In this document: positions 7,259 to 13,323 of the stretch, piece by piece
Numbering within the stretch: the stretch's first letter is position 1
How the letters are laid out: every line of letters starts with the position of its first letter
NCBI GenBank assembly: GCA_002297815.1
Contig: DBKH01000049.1
Coordinates: 49,863 to 66,482 of the forward strand
Length of the DNA: 16,620 bases
Source: Bacteroidales bacterium UBA755
Lineage (GTDB): Bacteria; Bacteroidota; Bacteroidia; Bacteroidales; UBA932
Reading direction: 5' to 3'
Made by a program: the position numbers and the translations under genes
The notes under the pieces: generated by a model
What the model saw: the letters and a program-made list of their open reading frames with translations, nothing else
Databases searched by the model: none
Told to the model about the DNA's origin: nothing

Positions 7259-8431
7259 TTACTCCTGACGAAGCGGCTCACCGGAAACGAGACGCTCCTT
7301 CGATTCGACAGGGTTGGAATAGATGCGCAGGAAAATGTCACGGAGCTCCGCGCGATTCAGACGACGCTCTACCTTGTCGAGCTTGTGCTCGGTATATTCG
7401 GTGAACTTCTCGACATCCTCCGGAGTGTAAAGCTCAGCATACTTGTAACTATGGTTGACAAGGTCGTAGGCGATGTAGTTGGTCTTCCAAAGCTGGTAGC
7501 CAGCGATGATCCTCTTGTCAACAGCATGCCTGATGGCTTGATAGCGATCATTCTTGTCGCAACGGGATGCCAGTTCGATTTCATCAGGAGTAAGAGGAAG
7601 TCCGAAATTCAAATGAACATCACCTTTCTGCTGTCTGATTCCCATCACGATACTATGCATGTCCTCAGTACGGGTCTTAACATACTTTTGGGTTCTGGAG
7701 ATCAGAATCTCGCGAGCTTTGCGGACATCGCAAGGCTCATATTCATAAGAAATGCTCAAAGGAACAATGTTCAATTCTGAAAAGTTCTCCTTGAAAGACT
7801 TTGTGCCACTCATATCGAGCATCTTCAACAAGCCCTGCTCCGTTGTGTCAATCCCATCCTTAGTTCGCCCCTGTCTCTGAGCCAGCCAAATAGACGACTT
7901 ACCGGAAGTAATGGTTTGACGGATATACTTCGACAGGACCTGTGATGACAAGTATAGTTCTCTAGCGGAAATCCCTCTAATCACCCTAATCATCCTGTTG
8001 GACCTAAGAAGGTACTCGACCGTCTTGCTCTGCTTGATCAAATTGTCACCTACACAAATCTCGGTCATTGGAATGCCGTTCTTAAATAGAACCTGCTGAG
8101 TGATGGCCGGATCAAGAATAATATCCCTGTGATTGGACATCGCCAGAAACTTTCCTTTCAGTTCCTTAATGTAGCTGATGCCGTCGTATGAGAAATTATG
8201 GATCGTATGCTCCATCACCCACGACACAGCCTTGTTCATCACAATTTCTTGAAATTCATCAATATTGTGCACACTCTTCAGAGCGTTCCTAAGAAAAGTG
8301 ATCGGCTCGTCAGGGAAAAGATACTCGGAAATAGCCAGTACAGCGGGATGATTCGCGACCTTGTTCAAAGCCTCGACCGCCTCAGCATCGTTGTAAGGAC
8401 AGATGCTGTCAAATTCAGATGAATCAGCCAT
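7259..8431 (-). CDS. PlsC-like (1-acylglycerol-3-phosphate-type) acyltransferase, Bacteroidota form
   Basis: Protein of 390 residues without an evident signal peptide or membrane helix. It resembles the Bacteroidota glycerol-acyltransferase group: a long N-terminal part (1-90), the acyltransferase block FLAMSNHRDIILDPA (95-109), and a second motif IWLAQRQGRTKDG (181-193) at the place where PlsC proteins bind the acceptor phosphate. The usual H-x4-D motif appears here as H101-x5-D107, one residue longer. The C-terminus (about 300-390) is charged and helical. The family transfers an acyl chain onto a lipid at the cytoplasmic membrane; the acceptor is unknown and might be glycerophosphate, a lipid A precursor or an aminolipid. 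It converges on cysteate synthase, with queA upstream. The start at 8431 is the first in-frame ATG after the promoter-like boxes. Confidence 0.78.
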   Translation of the reverse strand: MADSSEFDSICPYNDAEAVEALNKVANHPAVLAISEYLFPDEPITFLRNALKSVHNIDEFQEIVMNKAVSWVMEHTIHNFSYDGISYIKELKGKFLAMSNHRDIILDPAITQQVLFKNGIPMTEICVGDNLIKQSKTVEYLLRSNRMIRVIRGISARELYLSSQVLSKYIRQTITSGKSSIWLAQRQGRTKDGIDTTEQGLLKMLDMSGTKSFKENFSELNIVPLSISYEYEPCDVRKAREILISRTQKYVKTRTEDMHSIVMGIRQQKGDVHLNFGLPLTPDEIELASRCDKNDRYQAIRHAVDKRIIAGYQLWKTNYIAYDLVNHSYKYAELYTPEDVEKFTEYTEHKLDKVERRLNRAELRDIFLRIYSNPVESKERLVSGEPLRQE

Positions 8432-8455
8432 AATAAATCATCATTTGTTTCTTTG

Positions 8456-8473
8456 CAAATGTAAGCAAATTTA
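8456..8473 (-). promoter_or_regulatory. Two overlapping-range candidate -7 elements for the acyltransferase
   Basis: On the minus strand TAAATTTG (8466-8473) and TACATTTG (8456-8463) both fit TAnnTTTG, 24-42 bp before the start codon. Neither has a well-placed TTTG at -33. Confidence 0.42.
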
Positions 8474-8542
8474 GTAATCATTAAAAAATAACTTGAACAA
8501 TTTGCTTATCTTTATGGTCTATATTTCTTTTCTCATCAGTCA

Positions 8543-8557
8543 TGTGCCACCGGCACA
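8543..8557. other. Small GC-rich inverted repeat between queA and the acyltransferase
   Basis: TGTGCC and GGCACA (6 bp, perfect) around a 3-nt loop, 120 bp past the queA stop. No T-run follows on the minus strand, so it is a poor intrinsic terminator; a regulatory or attenuating role is possible. Confidence 0.35.
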
Positions 8558-8597
8558 CTCCTTCTTCCAAAAGAAATCTATCCTCATAAATCTGATG

Positions 8598-8605
8598 CAA
8601 ATTTA
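8598..8605 (-). promoter_or_regulatory. Upstream candidate -7 element in the queA-acyltransferase gap
   Basis: The minus strand reads TAAATTTG in a context (GCAAATTTAGT on the plus strand) that recurs at 8465-8475. If used, the acyltransferase mRNA would carry a leader of about 160 nt that includes the hairpin at 8543-8557. Confidence 0.3.
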
Positions 8606-8676
8606 GTTCAATTTATTTTTAAACGCTTACTTACTTAAAATTCGCAAAGACTTGTAACAAACTATCAGCAAAGAGC

Positions 8677-9891
8677 TTAAGCATCACGACGGAAAAGCAG
8701 CGAGCTATCACCGTAGCTGAGGAACCTGAAATCGTGACCAAGTGCATAGTCATAGATAGTCTTCCAATCGCCACCGACAAATGCCGAAATCAGCAGAATC
8801 AGAGTACTTTCCGGCTGATGGAAATTCGTTATCAGAATGTCAACCAGCCTGAAACGAAATCCCGGCACGATAATGATCCTAGTGCCGACCTTGAGTTCAT
8901 CAAGTCCATTATTCTCCAAATAAGAGATAATCGCATCCAATGAATCTTCCAATGAGTATGAATATTCCCGCTCGTACGGTGCCCACTGCCCGACATCCTC
9001 AGGCCTGCCTTTCTCGATGCAGCTGACACCGACATAATACAAAGACTCCAAAGTACGGACGGAAGTCGTCCCGACTGCTATAAGTTTGCCTTTATTGGCA
9101 CGGATGCGCCTAAGAAGCGCAAGAGTCACCACAAACGGCTCCCTATGCATAGGATGGTCGGCAACATCCGAACTCTTGACCGGAAGGAAAGTACCGGCCC
9201 CGACATGGAGGCAGACATTCTCGCAATCAATACCTTTCGAAGCAATCTCATCCAACACGGCCTGAGTGAAATGAAGTCCGGCAGTAGGAGCTGCCACGGA
9301 TCCACGAATATGTGCGTACAGAGTCTGGTAGCGTTCAGTGTCAATAGATTCCGTCTCTCGGTTCAGATACGGAGGAATCGGAACCGTACCGCACAATTCC
9401 AGAACACGGGAAAAAGGGTTGCCGTCATGCCAGAAGAACTCCACAATCCCTGTCTCACCATTACGCTCCACTAAAGTAGCCTTCAACCCCATAGCGGAAA
9501 CCAAATGGTTGTTATCCGGATTATACAAAGAAAGAACGTCACTTTTCCAACGCTTGGCGTTTCCTATCACACACTTCCATCGGCAGCGCTCTGTGGCAGC
9601 GAAAGCTGTGTTATATTCAGGCGGATCGATTGGCTCAAGGCAGAATATCTCTATATGAGCTCCTGTATCCCGCTGAAAATGAAGCCTCGCCGGCACAACT
9701 TTGGTGTCATTGAATATCATCAGAGAGCCAGATGGCAGGAGGGAAGGAATATCCTTGAATATGTACTCGCTGACATTCCCGTCCTCGTAACGAAGAAGCT
9801 TGGATGCATCTCGCTCCGCAAGCGGGTATTTAGCAATCCTCTCCTCAGGAAGAGGGTAATTGTAATCCTCTATTTTTACAGATGGTATCAT
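8677..9891 (-). CDS. queA: S-adenosylmethionine:tRNA ribosyltransferase-isomerase (queuosine synthesis)
   Basis: Cytoplasmic enzyme of 404 residues that moves the ribosyl part of SAM onto 7-aminomethyl-7-deazaguanine at tRNA position 34, making epoxyqueuosine. Diagnostic segments are YPLPEERIAKYPLAERDASKLL near the N-terminus, FNDTKVVPARL (60-70), GSVAAPTAGLHFT (197-209), HVGAGTFLPVK, AVGTTSVRTLES (272-283) and ITNFHQPESTLILLISAF (364-381). It is longer than the E. coli enzyme (about 356); the extra residues lie mainly around 85-140 and 285-320, as in Bacteroidota homologues I know. The ATG at 9891 matches the family N-terminus and follows a very good promoter. No other queuosine gene is in the window. 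Confidence 0.96.
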   Translation of the reverse strand: MIPSVKIEDYNYPLPEERIAKYPLAERDASKLLRYEDGNVSEYIFKDIPSLLPSGSLMIFNDTKVVPARLHFQRDTGAHIEIFCLEPIDPPEYNTAFAATERCRWKCVIGNAKRWKSDVLSLYNPDNNHLVSAMGLKATLVERNGETGIVEFFWHDGNPFSRVLELCGTVPIPPYLNRETESIDTERYQTLYAHIRGSVAAPTAGLHFTQAVLDEIASKGIDCENVCLHVGAGTFLPVKSSDVADHPMHREPFVVTLALLRRIRANKGKLIAVGTTSVRTLESLYYVGVSCIEKGRPEDVGQWAPYEREYSYSLEDSLDAIISYLENNGLDELKVGTRIIIVPGFRFRLVDILITNFHQPESTLILLISAFVGGDWKTIYDYALGHDFRFLSYGDSSLLFRRDA

Positions 9892-9916
9892 CTCGTTGAG
9901 ATTTTAAAATTTCATA

Positions 9917-9947
9917 CAAAGTTAGCCGAAGTATGAGAATTATCAAA
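9917..9947 (-). promoter_or_regulatory. queA promoter, near-perfect Bacteroidota consensus
   Basis: On the minus strand TTTG (9944-9947), a 19-bp spacer, then TAACTTTG (9917-9924), an exact TTTG-N19-TAnnTTTG. It ends 25 bp before the queA ATG, giving a short leader of about 20 nt. It is the clearest promoter in the window and supports the phylum assignment. Confidence 0.75.
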
Positions 9948-9991
9948 TTCTCGAATATGTATAGCATCTAAACATTTTAGTATCCAAATAC

Positions 9992-10030
9992 GGTTTACAA
10001 ACATAAACTACGCAATAACATTTGTAAACC
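9992..10030. repeat. Inverted repeat GGTTTACAAA / TTTGTAAACC
   Basis: Two perfect 10-bp arms (9992-10001 and 10021-10030) separated by 19 bp. The half-site TTTGTAAAC occurs again at 10351-10359 over the XRE promoter. No T-run follows, so it is more like a protein-binding site than a terminator. Confidence 0.6.
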
Positions 10031-10307
10031 TTAAGTCAATTTACAACTTTGATTAAATATGTATAATAAGGAATTATTATCAAGTACATTTTTCAAGTAT
10101 AATATACAGAATATTAGAAAATTATATTATACCAAATAGACTATAGATTTAAATCATAGACGTAAACTTTAAACATCAGTGGTCATTTTACATAAATGGT
10201 AGAGATATAATCCTATTATACTTATTAATAACTAATCAATTACTCTAATTTAACTATATTAATTTCTAATTAAGTTATGATTGTCTCGTAATTCATTTTA
10301 CTTTTGT

Positions 10308-10325
10308 AACACCGAGCTCAGTGTT
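10308..10325. promoter_or_regulatory. Near-perfect 18-bp palindrome overlapping the XRE promoter -33 box
   Basis: AACAC-C-GAGCTC-A-GTGTT: 16 of 18 positions are symmetric, with one mismatched pair. It is a GC-rich island in AT-rich DNA and overlaps the GTTG at 10323-10326 that acts as -33 box. Placement fits an operator, perhaps for the adjacent XRE protein. Confidence 0.45.
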
Positions 10326-10354
10326 GATTTTTACATTCATTTGTGTTAATTTTG
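10323..10354 (+). promoter_or_regulatory. Candidate promoter of the XRE regulator gene
   Basis: GTTG (10323-10326), a 20-bp spacer, then TAATTTTG (10347-10354), which fits TAnnTTTG. The start codon is 19 bp further, so the leader is about 13 nt. The TTTGT-AA-ACAAA dyad at 10351-10362 lies across the end of the -7 box and the expected start of transcription. Confidence 0.5.
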
Positions 10355-10373
10355 TAAACAAATCACATTTGTA

Positions 10374-10808
10374 ATGAACAATAGGTTGCAAAGATTTTTG
10401 GATGCAGAGGACATCACACAATCACAACTGGCGGAAAAACTGGGGGTAGCCAAGGCTAGCATATCACATATTCTTGCCGGCAGGAACAAACCAGGATTCG
10501 ACTTCATTCAGAGCATGGCTCAGTGCTATCCTGATTTGAACCTGGACTGGCTGATAGCCGGAAAAGGGAAAATGTTTAAATCCCAAGCCGTGCAACCCTC
10601 CGAAGAGCCTTCTATACCAACAAAGATTAAGTCAAGCGGCCAATTATTCGATTCTCAAGAGCCGAATTTGTTCCCTGAAATGACGGAACAGCCTGAACAT
10701 CAGTCACAAACTGGGCAAGTCTCCCCTGCCGAATCCAAGCCTGATCCACCGAAGATCTCGAAGATTCTGGTTTTCTATGACAACGGGACGTTCAAAGAGA
10801 TAGATTGA
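10374..10808 (+). CDS. XRE/Cro-family helix-turn-helix regulator
   Basis: Cytoplasmic DNA-binding protein of 144 residues. The N-terminal HTH_3-type domain (about 3-65) reads LQRFLDAEDITQSQLAEKLG, then VAKASISHILAGRNKPGF, with the recognition helix near 26-35 and a closing LDWLIAGKGKMF. A polar, proline-rich linker (70-126) follows. The last residues, KISKILVFYDNGTFKEI, match a tail I have seen on many Bacteroidales XRE proteins; its role is unknown to me. It has its own promoter with palindromes at -33 and around +1, which suggests autoregulation (inference). It is followed after 107 bp by pyrD, which has a separate promoter. Its targets cannot be named. Confidence 0.85.
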   Translation: MNNRLQRFLDAEDITQSQLAEKLGVAKASISHILAGRNKPGFDFIQSMAQCYPDLNLDWLIAGKGKMFKSQAVQPSEEPSIPTKIKSSGQLFDSQEPNLFPEMTEQPEHQSQTGQVSPAESKPDPPKISKILVFYDNGTFKEID

Positions 10809-10831
10809 CAGTGTAATTTGCATGGAAAACC

Positions 10832-10863
10832 TTTCAGCGTTCTGCTGATTTTGTCTAAATTTG
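10832..10863 (+). promoter_or_regulatory. Candidate promoter of pyrD-cinA
   Basis: TTTC (10832-10835), a 20-bp spacer, then TAAATTTG (10856-10863). This is one base off the -33 consensus and exact at -7. It gives a leader of about 46 nt before the pyrD ATG at 10916. Confidence 0.5.
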
Positions 10864-10915
10864 TTGTCATAAAAACCAGTGGACGGAAATAACACCGCGC
10901 CTTGGGAAAGCATCA

Positions 10916-11971
10916 ATGAATATGTACAGACAGCTCATCAGACCAATCTTATTCAAATTTTCACCGGAGACGGCACATAACCTCACATTCAAGGGACTCA
11001 AGTTTCTTCGGCATATCCCTTTTGCAGGAAGACTTTTGAAGTTGATCTACAGCCGTAAGGCTCCGTCGCTGTCAAGAAACGTGTTTGGAATTGATTTTCC
11101 GTCACCAGTCGGTCTTGCAGCCGGTTTGGACAAGAACGGAGAATTGTACAATGAACTATCATGGTTCGGCTTCTCATTCATCGAGATAGGCTCACTTACC
11201 CCGGAAGCTCAGGCTGGCAATCCTAAACCACGTCTGTTCCGGCTTCCGCAGGACAATGCCATCATCAACCGGATGGGAATCAATAACAAAGGGATACGAA
11301 ACGCAATCCAACATATTCAAAAGGACCCTCCGAAAACAATTCTTGCAGCAAGCATAGCTAAGAATAGCACAAGTGCGTCCGATGAGGACACCATAGCCGA
11401 CTACAAAAAGGCCTTCTCTTTCATGTATGACTTTGTGGACATGTTCACCGTGAATGTCTCATGCCCTAATGTGCACGGATTGCAGAATCTCCAGGATGTG
11501 TCGTACCTATCAGACATCATGGATCCGTTGCTTGAACTTAGAATCTGCTACGATGAGTATAAGCCTATTCTTGTCAAGGTCTCCCCTGACATTCCAGTCG
11601 AGGAACTGGACGAGATTCTGAAATACTGCATGCAGTCCGGAATCGATGGAATCGTGGCCGGAAACACCACCAGATCGCGCGAAGGACTGAAAACCAGCAA
11701 GTCAAAGGTAGAAAAAATCGGCAACGGAGGACTTTCCGGAGCACCTTTGTACGCCAAGAGCCTTGCCATGGTCAAACATATTCATCAGTTTACTTCGGGA
11801 AGGCTGCCGATTGTGGGAGTCGGTGGCATCATGACACCTGAGCAGGCAAAAGAAATGCTGGACGCTGGAGCAAGTCTGATTGAAATCTACACAGGGTTCA
11901 TCTACGAAGGACCTTCATTAGTGAGAAGAATCAATAAATATTTGGAAACTAACAATCCGGATAATAATTAA
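10916..11971 (+). CDS. pyrD: Dihydroorotate dehydrogenase (class 2, quinone-type)
   Basis: FMN enzyme of pyrimidine synthesis, 351 residues, that oxidises dihydroorotate to orotate; class 2 members pass electrons to membrane quinones. The N-terminal helical extension (about 1-45, MYRQLIRPILFKFSPETAH...) and AAGLDKNGE (68-76) mark class 2. Further on are RMGINNKG (119-126), NVSCPN (180-185), the lysine strand VKVSPD, VAGNTT, GGLSGAPL and the FMN-phosphate loop GVGGI. The odd point is C183: class 2 enzymes normally have serine there as catalytic base (NxSSPN), while cysteine is the class 1 residue. The rest of the protein is plainly class 2. cinA starts 6 bp after its stop, so the two form an operon. 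The alternative start MYRQL two codons downstream is equally plausible. Confidence 0.94.
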   Translation: MNMYRQLIRPILFKFSPETAHNLTFKGLKFLRHIPFAGRLLKLIYSRKAPSLSRNVFGIDFPSPVGLAAGLDKNGELYNELSWFGFSFIEIGSLTPEAQAGNPKPRLFRLPQDNAIINRMGINNKGIRNAIQHIQKDPPKTILAASIAKNSTSASDEDTIADYKKAFSFMYDFVDMFTVNVSCPNVHGLQNLQDVSYLSDIMDPLLELRICYDEYKPILVKVSPDIPVEELDEILKYCMQSGIDGIVAGNTTRSREGLKTSKSKVEKIGNGGLSGAPLYAKSLAMVKHIHQFTSGRLPIVGVGGIMTPEQAKEMLDAGASLIEIYTGFIYEGPSLVRRINKYLETNNPDNN

Positions 11972-11977
11972 AGCAAT

Positions 11978-13246
11978 ATGGCAAATGCATCAATCTGCAC
12001 TATCGGTGACGAGATTCTGATCGGCCAGATAGTAGACACAAATTCCTCACACATATCATGCGCACTAGAAGAAATAGGAGTAAAAGTTACCAGAATGCTC
12101 TCTTTCGGAGATGACCATGATGAGATCGTTAAGAATTTAACGAATGAGCTTACTCACAATGACATAGTCATCACAACCGGAGGTCTTGGTCCAACCAAGG
12201 ATGACATCACCAAAGCGGCTTTGGCTGAGATTTCAGGAAGCAAAGGCTATGTTACCCATAATGGGCAGCTGAAAATGGTCCACGAGATTCTTCACGCTAG
12301 AGGTCTCGACGTTCTGGACATCAACAAGGCTCAGGCCCTCGTTCCTGACACCTGCGAAGTTATTGTCAATCATCTAGGGACAGCTCCGATTATGGTGTTC
12401 CGCTTTCCGAGAGAAAGGTTCGGACATGCAGTGACCCTTTACGCCCTTCCCGGTGTCCCGTTCGAGGCCATCGGAGCGATTCCTGACATAATCAAGGACG
12501 TTAAAGAGCACAACGCACTCACTGACATATTCCATAAGTGTGTGATGGTTTTTGGCATGGCGGAGTCAGCTCTTTCTAAGGAAATCGAATCTTGGGAAGA
12601 CAGCCTGCCCAAGGACATGCACCTTGCCTACCTCCCTAATCCATTGACAGGGGTCCGTCTTAGACTATCCATCTACGGTGGTTCCAAAGAGGAAGAGGAA
12701 AGACGCATAGACGATGCCTTCGCGCGGCTGAAGCCGATTCTGGGGGACAAGATATATTCCTACAAAGATGACACATTGGAAAATGCCATTGGAGCATTGC
12801 TACGTGGCACAGGAATGACCCTCAGCGCAGCGGAATCCTGCACAGGCGGCAAAATTTCTTCATTGATCACATCCGTCCCTGGAGCTTCTGAATATTACCT
12901 CGGCTCCGTCACCTCCTACGCGATCGCGATAAAGGAAAAAGTACTTGGCGTGCCTGATGCCACTATTAATGAATATGGCGTGGTAAGCTCAGAAGTGGCA
13001 ACTGCAATGGCCGAAGGAGTCCGAAATTTGACCGGGAGTACCTACGCTGTCTCGACCACAGGACTAGCTGGTCCCGGAGGCGATGAACACAACCCGGTGG
13101 GCACAGTCTGGATCGGAATCTCAGGTCCAAACGGCACAAAATCGGTAAAAAAAGTCTATAAAAACGACAGAAAAAGGAATATTGAGAGATTTGCCGCTGC
13201 TGCGCTCAATGAACTCAGGCTATTTATTCTCAACGACCGTAAATAG
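11978..13246 (+). CDS. cinA: CinA family protein (MoCF-like domain plus nicotinamide-nucleotide amidase PncC domain)
   Basis: Two-domain cytoplasmic protein of 422 residues, normal for full-length CinA. The N-terminal molybdopterin-binding-like domain (1-170) has TIGDEIL (8-14), GQIVDTNS and ITTGGLGPTKDD (65-76), which in characterised members gives ADP-ribose pyrophosphatase (COG1058) activity. A middle region (about 175-260) follows. The C-terminal PncC domain has SAAESCTGG with the likely nucleophile S288, SYAIAIKEKVLGV with the expected lysine K319, and STTGLAGPGG (359-368). Together these recycle NMN in pyridine-nucleotide salvage; the old competence link is not general. It is joined to pyrD by a 6-bp gap, which fits nucleotide metabolism only loosely. 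Transcription should end at the hairpin 12 bp after the stop. Confidence 0.95.
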   Translation: MANASICTIGDEILIGQIVDTNSSHISCALEEIGVKVTRMLSFGDDHDEIVKNLTNELTHNDIVITTGGLGPTKDDITKAALAEISGSKGYVTHNGQLKMVHEILHARGLDVLDINKAQALVPDTCEVIVNHLGTAPIMVFRFPRERFGHAVTLYALPGVPFEAIGAIPDIIKDVKEHNALTDIFHKCVMVFGMAESALSKEIESWEDSLPKDMHLAYLPNPLTGVRLRLSIYGGSKEEEERRIDDAFARLKPILGDKIYSYKDDTLENAIGALLRGTGMTLSAAESCTGGKISSLITSVPGASEYYLGSVTSYAIAIKEKVLGVPDATINEYGVVSSEVATAMAEGVRNLTGSTYAVSTTGLAGPGGDEHNPVGTVWIGISGPNGTKSVKKVYKNDRKRNIERFAAAALNELRLFILNDRK

Positions 13247-13257
13247 TTAGAAATAAG

Positions 13258-13304
13258 TAGTGGTAACAAATTTGTTTATTCCGTAAACATTTTTGTCACC
13301 ACTA
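13258..13304. terminator. Bidirectional terminator hairpin between cinA and the M19 dipeptidase gene
   Basis: Two 21-nt arms (13258-13278 and 13284-13304) match at 18 of 21 positions around the 5-nt loop TTCCG. The outer part, TAGTGGT/ACCACTA, is perfect. It lies 12 bp after the cinA stop and 20 bp after the convergent M19 stop, so it can end both transcripts. It contains copy 3 of the paired-dyad motif. Confidence 0.78.
13265..13297 (-). repeat. Paired-dyad motif, copy 3
   Basis: On the minus strand GACAAAAATGTT and AACAAATTTGTT start exactly 21 bp apart, with spacer TACGGAATA. It matches copy 2 at 26 and copy 1 at 24 of 33 positions. Here the motif is nested in the hairpin arms, so part of its symmetry may come from the hairpin. 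Confidence 0.5.
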
Positions 13305-13323
13305 ATTAATTGCCTTTAGACGA

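Larger units (their letters stand above)
9892..10373. other. 482-bp AT-rich divergent intergenic region
   Basis: Between queA and the XRE regulator. It holds the queA promoter, the inverted repeat 9992-10030, a very AT-rich stretch (about 10031-10300) with no credible gene, and the XRE promoter with two palindromes. I saw no tRNA and no match to TTATCCACA-type DnaA boxes. Confidence 0.75.

Noticed and set aside
10059..10139. 26-codon open frame in the AT-rich gap (MYNKELLSS...)
   Set aside because: Its composition (Asn, Lys, Tyr, Ile) is what random AT-rich DNA gives; there is no family resemblance, and the promoter before it is off consensus. Kept only as part of the gap description.
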